Assembly: GCA_942491885.1 (NCBI GenBank)
Contig: CALOCQ010000009.1
Span: 34,536 to 98,535, forward strand
Source of the DNA: CALBPI01 sp942491885
GTDB taxonomy: Bacteria; Pseudomonadota; Gammaproteobacteria; Steroidobacterales; Woeseiaceae
DNA: 64,000 nt
Direction: 5' to 3'
The position numbers were made by a program, and so were the translations under genes. The notes below the pieces were generated by a model. That model was not told the origin of the DNA, ran no database searches, and saw only the letters and a program-made list of their open reading frames with translations. Positions 46,310-54,612 of the stretch are shown piece after piece. Every line of letters begins with the position of its first letter. Within the stretch, counting starts at the first letter, position 1.

Positions 46310-47348
46310 CTATTTCCAATCCCGGCTGTTCGGTTCCAGGCCGGGCAACAAAGACACCACCCACTCCAAATCCAATCCCTCACCCCGCCACTCAGGCAAC
46401 AATGACTCCGGCTCAACCCCCAAATCCATATTCTCGCTATACAACCAATACACGTTACCGCGGTAACGCTTTTCGGCTGCGTTGTCGCAGGAAGCGTTAA
46501 TCAGCTCGCCTTTTGGCGAATGAAACTCCAGCTGCCCCGCGACCGAGCGCAACGAAAACCCGCCCTCGTATATCAAGCGATGATGCCGCCGACACAGCAT
46601 TGCCAGATTATCGAGCGAGGTCTCGCCGCCATCGGCCCAATGGCGTATGTGGTGCGCATCGACATACTTGTCATGCGTGCAGCCCGGAAAGCGGCAGCCT
46701 TTGTCGCGTCGTCGCAATACGCCCCAGCGCATCGGCGCGATTCGCAGCCGGCTCGTCGTGATAGGCATCCGGGTCTTTCGCCTTATCCAGCGCCTGCATC
46801 AACGCCGCACCCACCTCGGGTGGCAGGCAACCGCGAATAACCAGGCCACCGTCGTCACCGAAGTAGCAACTCAGGTGGCGTTGCTCGTGCACCGCGTTCG
46901 CCGTTTGCAGAATCTGCGCTCGCCGGTAACCCCGGCAGATACGCTCCAGGTGCGACGCGGTGCCGGCCCGTGCGAGCTTCAACAGGCTCGCCTCATTCCC
47001 CGCATCCGCCACCCGCGTCAACGCCCGCACCTTCGAGAACGACAGCTGCCCCACCTGGAACGCCGCCGAGATCAACGGCAACTTTGGCAACGTCCGCGCC
47101 ACTCGCACGGTCTCTCGCGCACTGTTCATCCCCATGCCACACCGCCAGTTCAGCCAATGCGCCAACGACCGATGCCCGCCGTGTTGCCAGCCGTCGAGCT
47201 CGTCGTAGCGGTGCAGCAATTCCACCAGCCGGTACTTGGCCGCAGCGATGTGCGCGGCGAGTTCTGTGATGTTGTCTTCGAGCTGGGCGATCTGCTCTTC
47301 GCTGGCGTGGGGCGGGCTGGCAAGACGAACGGTGGTGGCTTGAGGCAT
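46310..47348 (-). pseudogene. DUF222-HNH endonuclease gene, internally deleted and frameshifted
   Basis: The 5' part (47348 to about 46735) encodes a normal DUF222 (13E12-type) domain from MPQATTVRLASPP to NRADALGRIA, then runs out of frame to a stop at 46671. The 3' part, in another frame, resumes directly at RRRDKGCRFPGCTHDKYVDAHHIRHW ... RRHHRLIYEGG, an intact HNH site. Family members normally have about 100 residues between these motifs; here they are absent. So a deletion of about 300 bp with a frame change, near 46720-46745, is the simplest reading. A good ribosome-binding site and LexA box remain upstream. The HNH half also has its own ATG (46768), but no evident ribosome-binding site. 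Confidence 0.85.
46453..46468. repeat. 16-bp palindrome, copy 1 (inside HNH pseudogene)
   Basis: CGTTACCGCGGTAACG, a perfect palindrome in the coding sequence for KRYRGNVYW. The same sequence recurs about 1 kb away on the other side of the gene. Confidence 0.8.
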
Positions 47349-47369
47349 GATAACTCTCCTCGCAAAAAA

Positions 47370-47389
47370 TACTGTTTATATATACAGTA
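47370..47389 (-). promoter_or_regulatory. LexA (SOS) box
   Basis: TACTGTTTATATATACAGTA differs in one position from the E. coli consensus and keeps the invariant CTGT-N8-ACAG. It lies 22 bp upstream of the DUF222-HNH start codon, where bound LexA would block transcription. The flanking A- and T-runs extend the symmetry. Confidence 0.88.
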
Positions 47390-47466
47390 TTTTGCCATAA
47401 GTCGAATTAAAACATGGTGTTAAAAGCCTGCAATATCGGCAGATTTGATGTTCGAATTCCACCCGG

Positions 47467-47484
47467 ACGTTACCGCGGTAACGT
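47467..47484. repeat. 18-bp palindrome, copy 2 (upstream of HNH pseudogene)
   Basis: ACGTTACCGCGGTAACGT, containing the same 16-bp palindrome as at 46453-46468, located about 80 bp beyond the LexA box. The two copies bracket most of the nuclease gene. Confidence 0.8.
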
Positions 47485-47558
47485 TTATGGGGCATTCTGG
47501 AGTATTGCCAGGCGTATGAGTTTCCGCCGCAGTGTCGAACGGCTGCTGCAGCGACGAA

Positions 47559-49181
47559 TCAGCGTTTTCGTGACAGGTACTTGCTAGGCAGCCGGTCAAG
47601 CGGGTGGCTTTGGAAGCCCTCGATATCGGGTTTGACCAGGTGCTTTGACACGAAAAAATACAGCGGGATGACGGGGTATTCGGTGAGCATCATCGTCTCG
47701 GCTTTCTGCAGCATGTCGTAGCGTTGTGGCGCGTTGCGCTCTAGCTCGGCACGGGCCAGCAGTTCGTCGTATTCGACATTGGCATAGCCCGTCAGGTTTT
47801 GCACACCCTGTGACCTGAACAGATCGAGGAAGGTCGTCGGGTCGATGTAGTCGCCAAACCAGGCGAACCGCATCACCTGCCATTGCCCTCGATCCTTTCG
47901 CGTCTCGAGGAAGTACTGCCACTCGCGTTTGTCGAGCGCGACCTCAACCCCGAGAATGTCGCGCCACATTTCACTGACCGCAACCGCGATACGTTCGTGA
48001 ATGCCGCCCGCGTCATAAAGCAATGTCAGCTGCAGCGGGCGGTCGCTATCGTAGCCCGCCGCGGCATAGGTCGCTTTCGCCAGAGAAATGCGCGACGCAG
48101 AATCCTCGTCCCGCCATTCGTACACCGCGTTGCGATAACCGTCGATGCCGGGGGGGACGACACCGTAGGCGGGCTGTTCGCCGCGGCCGATCACGTCGAC
48201 GAGTGCCTTGCGATCAATGGCCAGCGACAGCGCGCGGCGCAAGGCGACGTCATCCAGCGGTGGTTCGGTGAGATCGAGCGCGAGGTAGTACAGCGCCAAC
48301 GTTGGCGACACGTGTACTTCGCCGGGTAAGGATGTGCGCAATCGGTTCAGCTGCAACGCGGGTATCGATGCGGTGATGTCCAACGCGCCGGTCTGGTACA
48401 TGCGCAGTTCCGTCATCTCATCGACGACGGCAACGTATTCAACAGTGTCCAGCGCGACGCTGTCCGCAGCCCAGTAATGCGGGTTCTTCTGCAGCTGGAC
48501 GGGCTGCCCGACCTGATAATGGACAAGCGTGTACGCCCCGTTGCCGACGAAGCGGGCGGGGTCACTGAAGCGTGCGGCCTCATCCGAGAGACCTGCCTGC
48601 GGGTAGGCAATTGGCAGCGCCAGCACGCGAAGGAAAGCAGGTGACGGCCGCGAAAGCCGAATTTCCAGATCCCCATCACCGTTCGCAACGACACCGGGGG
48701 CGGCGTCCGTTGCCGTTTCACCGAAGCCGACGATGGGCGATAACAATCCGGCATAGGGGGCATTGGTCTCGGGACGCATTACCCGCCGGAGTGCGCGGAC
48801 AAAATCCGTGGCCACCACGCGCTGGCCGTTCGACCAGCGCGCGTCGCTGCGCAGCCGGAACCGGTAAACCAGTCCGTCCTCGCTGACGTCCCATTTCTCC
48901 GCGACGCCCGGTAGCAGCTTGCCTTGCGGCCCCTCGACAACCAGCCCTTCATACAGATCGACCAGCACATTAAATGCATGGGTGCTTTGCGCCCGCGCCG
49001 GGTCGAGGGTGGCCGGATGCTCAATATTTCCGCGCCGCAAACCGTTTTCGACTGCAGCGACAGCCCTATCGGAGTGCGAGCGCTGGTCGTGGCTGTCATC
49101 CGCCGGGCCGCTGCGATCACAGCCAGGCGCGGCAAGGACGAGCAGGATAACGACCAGATTTCTAAGCGGTTTTCGGTACAT
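47559..49181 (-). CDS. OppA-like peptide-binding lipoprotein (ABC transporter, SBP family 5)
   Basis: A 540-residue lipoprotein from ATG 49181 (MYRKPLRNLVVILLVLAAPGC, lipobox A-P-G-C); the frame is open upstream but gives no signal there. It shows the family-5 solute-binding pattern: TLDPARAQSTHAFNVLVDLYEGLV, LLPGVAEKWDVSEDGLVYRFRLR, ARWSNGQRVVATDFVRALRRV, GNGAYTLVHYQVGQPVQLQKNPHYW, and the ALRRALSLAIDRKALVD region. Such proteins capture oligopeptides in the periplasm. No permease or ATPase genes are adjacent, so it is an orphan binding protein. Confidence 0.93.
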   Translation of the reverse strand: MYRKPLRNLVVILLVLAAPGCDRSGPADDSHDQRSHSDRAVAAVENGLRRGNIEHPATLDPARAQSTHAFNVLVDLYEGLVVEGPQGKLLPGVAEKWDVSEDGLVYRFRLRSDARWSNGQRVVATDFVRALRRVMRPETNAPYAGLLSPIVGFGETATDAAPGVVANGDGDLEIRLSRPSPAFLRVLALPIAYPQAGLSDEAARFSDPARFVGNGAYTLVHYQVGQPVQLQKNPHYWAADSVALDTVEYVAVVDEMTELRMYQTGALDITASIPALQLNRLRTSLPGEVHVSPTLALYYLALDLTEPPLDDVALRRALSLAIDRKALVDVIGRGEQPAYGVVPPGIDGYRNAVYEWRDEDSASRISLAKATYAAAGYDSDRPLQLTLLYDAGGIHERIAVAVSEMWRDILGVEVALDKREWQYFLETRKDRGQWQVMRFAWFGDYIDPTTFLDLFRSQGVQNLTGYANVEYDELLARAELERNAPQRYDMLQKAETMMLTEYPVIPLYFFVSKHLVKPDIEGFQSHPLDRLPSKYLSRKR

Positions 49182-49264
49182 GAGCGCTATCTTATTCGGT
49201 GCCACGCCGCAGTACCATGAGATTCGGCTGGTCGCCGTACTAGCATCATCAACAAAACAAATCG

Positions 49265-49292
49265 TTGACTTTTTCATAAATGGGTATAACTT
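49265..49292 (+). promoter_or_regulatory. Candidate promoter of the DUF6502 gene
   Basis: TTGACT (49265-49270), a 16-bp spacer and TAACTT (49287-49292). If used, transcription would begin at or within a few bases of ATG 49301, giving a leaderless or nearly leaderless message, which fits the absence of a ribosome-binding site. Confidence 0.4.
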
Positions 49293-49298
49293 ACCCAT
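49280..49298. promoter_or_regulatory. Palindromic operator over the DUF6502 promoter
   Basis: ATGGGTA-TAACT-TACCCAT, a perfect 7-bp-arm inverted repeat directly upstream of ATG 49301 and overlapping the candidate -10. The in-frame ATG at 49280 is part of this palindrome, so I do not use it as the start. Confidence 0.55.
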
Positions 49299-49300
49299 CT

Positions 49301-50119
49301 ATGAGTTCCGAAAAGACAACATTGCTGCATGCAGCCGCGCGCCGGGTATTACGACCCCTGGTGTCGATAATGTTGCGCTGTGGCATGACGTGGCGCGAGT
49401 TTTCGGAGCTGTCCAAGGCAACGTATGTACAGGCCGCTACTGAAGAGTTCGGTATCAATGGCCGCCCGACCAATGTGTCGCGCGTGTCTATTCTCACTGG
49501 CATCAGCCGCAAGGAGGTCAAGCGTCAGCGAGACCTGCTGGCCACGAAGCAACCGCCGATCAAGCGTAAGACAACCGATGCGACCCGGCTGTTGTCCGGC
49601 TGGCATCAGGACCCCGACTTCCTTGACGGCGACGGCTCGCCGCGCCTGTTGCCGGCGGACGGTGCCAACCCGAGTTTCGGGTCGTTATTTGCGCGATATG
49701 GCGGCGATATGGCATTGCCGACGATGATCAAGGAATTGCTCAAGACGGGCGCCATGCAACGAACTGAGGATGACACGTTCAAAGTTCTAAGCCGTTACTA
49801 CCAACCGTCGGTGACAGACAGTGAAAACCTGACGTTCGCCGTTGACCGTATCTACGATGTTGTTGAGACAATGAAAAACAACATGTTTCCCGAGGAATTC
49901 GACACGCCCCGCTTCGGCGGATTTGCTGCCAATGACGCAATCCCCCTGACAACCATACCCGAGTTCAACGCGTATCTTGATAAGCGCGGCCAGGCGTTCC
50001 TGGAAGAAATCGATGACTGGCTGACCGAACACGCGAACGAAAACCCGGCTTCCCCGACCCCAACTGCACGCATTGGCATTGGCCTGTTTGCGACTGACGA
50101 AAGAATCTCTGAGGAGTAA
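49301..50119 (+). CDS. DUF6502 family protein (likely DNA-binding)
   Basis: A 272-residue cytoplasmic protein. The N-terminal half has RRVLRPLVSIMLRCGMTWREFSELSKATYV followed by VSRVSILTGISRKEVKRQRDLL (in pieces), which looks like a winged-helix segment. The middle has LLSGWHQDPDFLDGDGSPRLLPADG and YGGDMALPTMIKELLKTGAM, the hallmark of DUF6502. It is followed after 5 bp by a DUF5666 lipoprotein, a pairing I recall as recurrent in this group of bacteria. A regulator of that lipoprotein is a reasonable guess. The start may be ATG 49280, but the palindrome argues for 49301. Confidence 0.85.
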   Translation: MSSEKTTLLHAAARRVLRPLVSIMLRCGMTWREFSELSKATYVQAATEEFGINGRPTNVSRVSILTGISRKEVKRQRDLLATKQPPIKRKTTDATRLLSGWHQDPDFLDGDGSPRLLPADGANPSFGSLFARYGGDMALPTMIKELLKTGAMQRTEDDTFKVLSRYYQPSVTDSENLTFAVDRIYDVVETMKNNMFPEEFDTPRFGGFAANDAIPLTTIPEFNAYLDKRGQAFLEEIDDWLTEHANENPASPTPTARIGIGLFATDERISEE

Positions 50120-50124
50120 TCACT

Positions 50125-51597
50125 ATGAACCTGAAACGCACATTATTATTGGCCACGCTATCCGCGATCGCGTTTCTTGCCGCCGGTTGCGGCGGCGGAG
50201 GCAGCGACAGCGGACCCACCGTCAGTACGCCACCACCGACCGGCGGAATCGGTCGTAACGGCGTGGCTGTCGGCCCGATCTCAAATTTCGGTAGCGTTAT
50301 TGTCAATGGCGTGACTTACAACACCGACAACGCCAGCTTCACGATCAACGGTGCGCCGGGCACGCAGGCGGATCTGCGCGTCGGCGACATGGTCGCGGTC
50401 GCGGGTGTCATCGATGAGAATGGCACAACCGGCACAGCAACCACCGTTAACTTTGATGATCTTGTGACCGGGCCGATCGACAGCATCGATATTGCCAACA
50501 GTACGCTGGTCGTGCTCGGGCAGATCGTCCTGATCACCGCCGAGACCTCTTTCGACGACGATTTTTCACCAGCGTCAATCGATGGGCTGACCGTCGGGCA
50601 GGTTATCGAGGTATCAGGGCAGTTCAACAGCGACGGCGAAATCATTGCGACGAGCATTGATGACGACGATAACGGCGAATTCGAAGCGACAGGCACGGTG
50701 GTGAATCTCGATGACACCAACTTCACCTTCGAAATTGGCGGCTTGGTTGTCGACTACGCCACAGCGACACTGGACGACTTTCCGAACGGTGTCATTACCG
50801 AGGGCGACTTTGTCGAAGCGGAGGGCACCAGCATCGGCGCCAACGGTGAGCTGATTGCCACCAAGGTTGAGCTGGAGTCGTTACTGCCGGATGCGGACGA
50901 TGGCGACCGGATCGAGCTGGAGGGCTTTGTCACGCGGTTTGTCTCGGCCACTGACTTCGATGTTGCCGGCATTCCCGTCACCACGAATAGCGCCACCGAG
51001 TACGAAGACGGCAGCGTCGCAGACCTGGCATTAAACGTGCGTATAGAAGTCGAAGGCGACTACGATGCCAACGGGGTCATCGTGGCAACCGAAATCGATT
51101 TCCGTGCCGATAACAAGGTGAGAATCTCCGCGCGCATCGACAGCGTTAATGTTGAGACAGACTCATTTGTCGTGATCGGTATACCAGTCACAGTGAGCAC
51201 GTTGACCCGCTTCGATGACAAGACTGAAGCCGATGACGGTCAGCTTAATCTGGCAGACCTGATGGTCGGTGACTTTGTCGAGATACGCGGATCAGAGGAC
51301 GCGGCTAACCCCGGCAACGTGTTCGCAGCCATCGTTGAGCGTGAAGAAGCCGACCCTGATACTGAAACGGAACTGCAAGGCTTCGTCGAGTCGATCGGAA
51401 CAGACTCCTACGTCGTGCTCGGTGTAACCGTCGAAACCGATGCGAATACGGAATACCAAGGCCGCGACGACTCGCCGCTGACCGCGACGGAGTTCTTCAA
51501 TCTGGTTGCGGTTGGCAGCCTGGTCGATGCAGATGGTCTAGAGATTTCCGACACCGTCCTGCTGGCGGATGAGGTCGAGCTTGAAGGCGATGACTGA
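50125..51597 (+). CDS. DUF5666 repeat lipoprotein
   Basis: A 490-residue lipoprotein (MNLKRTLLLATLSAIAFLAAGC, then GGGGSDSG as surface linker). The rest consists of about six OB-like DUF5666 repeats, each with a V/L-x-x-G-D-x-V-x-V-x-G turn followed by G-x-x-x-A-T-x-I/V (for example LRVGDMVAVAGVIDENG, LTVGQVIEVSGQFNSDGEIIATSI, ITEGDFVEAEG, LNVRIEVEGDYDANGVIVATEI, LMVGDFVEIRG). It is strongly acidic. Presumably it sits on the outer membrane; no function is known. It is in one operon with DUF6502. Confidence 0.93.
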   Translation: MNLKRTLLLATLSAIAFLAAGCGGGGSDSGPTVSTPPPTGGIGRNGVAVGPISNFGSVIVNGVTYNTDNASFTINGAPGTQADLRVGDMVAVAGVIDENGTTGTATTVNFDDLVTGPIDSIDIANSTLVVLGQIVLITAETSFDDDFSPASIDGLTVGQVIEVSGQFNSDGEIIATSIDDDDNGEFEATGTVVNLDDTNFTFEIGGLVVDYATATLDDFPNGVITEGDFVEAEGTSIGANGELIATKVELESLLPDADDGDRIELEGFVTRFVSATDFDVAGIPVTTNSATEYEDGSVADLALNVRIEVEGDYDANGVIVATEIDFRADNKVRISARIDSVNVETDSFVVIGIPVTVSTLTRFDDKTEADDGQLNLADLMVGDFVEIRGSEDAANPGNVFAAIVEREEADPDTETELQGFVESIGTDSYVVLGVTVETDANTEYQGRDDSPLTATEFFNLVAVGSLVDADGLEISDTVLLADEVELEGDD

Positions 51598-51611
51598 TCG
51601 AGGTCGGGTCA

Positions 51612-51648
51612 GGCGTTGACGGCGGGTGTCGCGCTCGCCGCCAACGCC
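51612..51648 (+). terminator. GC-rich hairpin after the DUF5666 gene
   Basis: Arms 51612-51624 and 51636-51648 pair at 12 of 13 positions (GGCGTTGACGGCG with CGCCGCCAACGCC) around an 11-nt loop, 15 bp after the stop. There is no T-tract, so termination would be incomplete or factor-assisted. Confidence 0.5.
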
Positions 51649-51793
51649 CGGCTTGCCCCGAATCGCACACGATCCAGCATAAGCGCACTTCGCATTTTCG
51701 CTGAGTACAGGATTGAGCCACTGTTTTACACACCGGTGCCTTACAAAACACTGCGTATCCATTATTCCACCAACATCTGGGAGTACCTATTTA

Positions 51794-52981
51794 ATGGTTA
51801 ACGGCAAAGAAATGAACTACCCCGGACTGGGCATGAAGGCGGATGCTGTAGTCACGAATTCTGGTCGCGGCCTGAACAAGCGTAATGCCTCGGGCGCGAA
51901 AGCGCCTTCCCATGCAACGGTACTGGCGCCGGACCGGTTGCTCGCTGCGCGCACCGCCTTCGTCACGCGTCGCGTCGCGAAGCAAGACGCAAGAACGCTG
52001 TTAACCGATGCCGTGCCTGCCGCTGGCGATATCGCGCTCGCTCGGGTCCAGCGACTGCGCCACCATACGAAACTGCAGTGTCCGGGCGGCCGCCGGGTCC
52101 AGCTGTTTCACGGTGACGAGATCATCGTCAGCTATGCTGATCGCTACGCACCCCAGCAATTCGAGGCCTACGTTCCGAAGACGATCGGCCTGTGCCACCT
52201 CGTCGCCTCGGGTGGCGTCGCTGCCCAGGCTGTGAACTGGCACGAACGCATTTACCGGGGCCCCACTGAGATCGAGGTACTCGGCATCCTTGGCGATGCC
52301 GACGGACAAACGCTGAATCTTCGCCACTACGCACTGGCGCAGCCCGCGGCGCCGAATTCACGGCCGCCGGTGATCGCTTTCGCCGGTACATCGATGGATT
52401 CGGGCAAGACCACCGCCGCCGCCCATTTTGTGCGCGGGCTTAGCCGCGCGGGCCTGCGGGTTGCTGCCGCCAAGGTGACCGGTACCGGTGCATGCAACGA
52501 CTTCTTCCTGATGAAGGACGCCGGGGCAACCATGGTGCTCGACTTCACCGATGCTGGTTATGCATCTACCTACCGGGTCGGCGAGCCTGCGATCCAGCGC
52601 ATCGTAGACACCCTCATAGATGAGCTGGCGCGGGAACGCCCGGATGTCATCGTTGTGGAAGTTGCCGATGGGCTGGCACAGTCCGAAACCGCGGCGCTGC
52701 TCAGTACCGTATGGTTTCGGCAGGCGATTGAGGGCATCGTATTCTGCGCGCAGGACGCGCTGGGCGCGAAATCGGGCGTGGACTGGTTGCGGCGCCGCGG
52801 TCACGAGGTGATCGCAGTATCCGGCCTGTTAACGGCCGCGCCGCTTGCGATACGCGAAGCCGGCGAGTTGATCGAGCAGCGGATTATCGGTCTCGATGGT
52901 CTTTCCGATCGATTTATTTCAAGGTCATTGCTGAACGGCAATACTCACAGCGCGGAGCTTTTCAATGCCTGCGCCAGCTGA
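51794..52981 (+). CDS. DUF1611-type P-loop protein
   Basis: A 395-residue protein; the start could be 51794, 51812 or 51833. The N-terminal 160 residues form a beta-rich module (GDIALARVQRLRHHTKLQCPGG, LFHGDEIIVSYADRYAPQQFEAYVP, CHLVASGGVAAQAV). The C-terminal half is a DUF1611-like P-loop domain with Walker A GTSMDSGKTT, the switch-like VTGTGACNDFFLMKDAGA, VIVVEVADGLAQSETAALL, and a C-terminal Rossmann-like end. One DUF1611 member, DgcN, is a D-glutamate N-acetyltransferase, but its N-terminal domain differs, so I do not transfer that function. It is the first gene of a five-gene operon and overlaps the ABC transporter gene by 17 bp. Confidence 0.85.
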   Translation: MVNGKEMNYPGLGMKADAVVTNSGRGLNKRNASGAKAPSHATVLAPDRLLAARTAFVTRRVAKQDARTLLTDAVPAAGDIALARVQRLRHHTKLQCPGGRRVQLFHGDEIIVSYADRYAPQQFEAYVPKTIGLCHLVASGGVAAQAVNWHERIYRGPTEIEVLGILGDADGQTLNLRHYALAQPAAPNSRPPVIAFAGTSMDSGKTTAAAHFVRGLSRAGLRVAAAKVTGTGACNDFFLMKDAGATMVLDFTDAGYASTYRVGEPAIQRIVDTLIDELARERPDVIVVEVADGLAQSETAALLSTVWFRQAIEGIVFCAQDALGAKSGVDWLRRRGHEVIAVSGLLTAAPLAIREAGELIEQRIIGLDGLSDRFISRSLLNGNTHSAELFNACAS

Positions 52982-54599
52982 GTCGCTGCGGCTGAATATA
53001 CGTGCGGCTGCTGAAGCCGCGCCACGGCAATTCGCGGCTTTGCTGGGCAATGCCATCGGGCAGGCTGTCTGCACTGTGGTGCTCGCGATCACCGCAAAAA
53101 CAGCGGTGGACGGCGGTCTGACCTCAGGCATCGTGACCGCGCTGAGCGCTGCCGCCGTTGCCGGTGCCTGGCTGCGCGGGCGTGAGCGTGTTGATGCTGA
53201 GGCTCTCGGCCAGCATTTCGTGCACGCCCTGCGCTTACGCTTGTTCGATCACCTGCTTGCCGTCCCGTCCCGCGCCCTGAGCGACCGGCCAAAAGGCGGC
53301 GCGCTGGTGCGCTTCGTCGGTGACCTGCAGGCGATCAAGGCATGGATCAGCCGCGGACTGGCACAGCTGACCGTCGCGTTGCCGATGCTGGCGGCCTCGA
53401 TTGTTTTGCTCGCCTGGATTGACATGCTGCTTGGTATCGTCATCGGGGCACTTATCGCTAGCGGGGCCGTTGCCGCCGCATTGATGGCCGAACCCCTTGC
53501 AAATGCAAATCGCCGGCTGCGCAAGCGGCGTGGACAGCTCGCCCGGTTTGTCACCGAAATGATGAGCGCCGTGCCGTCGGTGCAGGCGCACGGCAAGGAA
53601 CCGCGCGAGCAACGACGACTCGACGTCCGCGGCGAGCGCGTTGTCGATACAGCATGTCGCCGCGCGTTGCTGGTTGGACGCGTGCGCAGCCTCGTGCAAT
53701 TGCTTGGCTCGGGCGCGCTGCTGGCGGTACTGATCATCGGCGCCGGACGACTTGAGGCCGGTGAAATCGTAGCGGCACTGACCATCGTCGCCTGGTTAAG
53801 TACACCCATTCGCGACCTCGGCCGCGTGTTCGAGTTTTGGCAGGCGGCAACGGTCGCGCGCGAGCGTATTCGTGCCTTCTTCCGCTGGCCGCAGTTGCCG
53901 CGTGCCCGCAACGGAAATCGACTGAAGAGCCCGCGCGGTACGCTGCGCTTTGAAGGTGTTATCGCATGTCCCGATGCGAAACCGCTGGATCTTGAGATTC
54001 CCGCGGGTAGTGTCACGTTGATTAGCGGCCCCAACGGTTGTGGCAAGAGTTCACTGCTTGCCGTAACGACCCGGCTTCAGGCTCCGCTGGCCGGTCGCGT
54101 GACCATTGGCGGTCAGGATCTTGCCACCGTTCGCAACCGCGACCTGCGCCGGCATATTGCGATTGTCGGGCCGGATCTCCCGCTGATTCGCGGTTCGGTG
54201 CGGCGCAATGTCAGCTACCGCAGCCGTGGCATGTCGCCCGAAGCGTTACGCGTACTGATGCGTCGCTGTCGACTTGAGCGCCTCGTTGCGGATGCTGGCG
54301 ATTCGTCATCCCGCATTGCCGAGGGGGGACTGAATCTCTCCAGTGGCGAACGCCAGCGGCTGGCGCTGGCCCGCGCCCTGTGGCCCGAGCCCAGCCTGTT
54401 ACTGCTGGACGAGATAGACAGCCACCTGGATGCGGCGACCCTGATCGTGGTCAGGGATATCATCGCCGGCTTTCCGGGTACGGTCATCATAGTCTCGCAT
54501 GATCCGCGTCTGCTCTCTGTAGCGGAACGCGTCGTAGAACTCGCGGCGGACGGGTCGATCATCAGCGACTGCAGCCAGCGTGCGGCGGACGTCGCATGA
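52965..54599 (+). CDS. ABC half-exporter (permease-ATPase fusion)
   Basis: A 544-residue type-I exporter half: a membrane domain with six helices (residues about 25-300; the coupling segment contains SDRPKGGALVRFVGDLQAIKAWI) and an ATPase (about 315-535). The ATPase has Walker A GPNGCGKSS, Q-loop-like VGPDLPLIRGSVRRN, signature LSSGERQ, Walker B LLLLDEID and the switch His in VSHD. All motifs are intact, so a homodimer could export a substrate. The Walker-A region precedes a conventional D-loop (SHLDAAT). It overlaps the DUF1611 gene by 17 bp and is followed by the hydrolase gene after 13 bp. Confidence 0.93.
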   Translation: MPAPAESLRLNIRAAAEAAPRQFAALLGNAIGQAVCTVVLAITAKTAVDGGLTSGIVTALSAAAVAGAWLRGRERVDAEALGQHFVHALRLRLFDHLLAVPSRALSDRPKGGALVRFVGDLQAIKAWISRGLAQLTVALPMLAASIVLLAWIDMLLGIVIGALIASGAVAAALMAEPLANANRRLRKRRGQLARFVTEMMSAVPSVQAHGKEPREQRRLDVRGERVVDTACRRALLVGRVRSLVQLLGSGALLAVLIIGAGRLEAGEIVAALTIVAWLSTPIRDLGRVFEFWQAATVARERIRAFFRWPQLPRARNGNRLKSPRGTLRFEGVIACPDAKPLDLEIPAGSVTLISGPNGCGKSSLLAVTTRLQAPLAGRVTIGGQDLATVRNRDLRRHIAIVGPDLPLIRGSVRRNVSYRSRGMSPEALRVLMRRCRLERLVADAGDSSSRIAEGGLNLSSGERQRLALARALWPEPSLLLLDEIDSHLDAATLIVVRDIIAGFPGTVIIVSHDPRLLSVAERVVELAADGSIISDCSQRAADVA

Positions 54600-54612
54600 T
54601 GAGGACGCAGCA

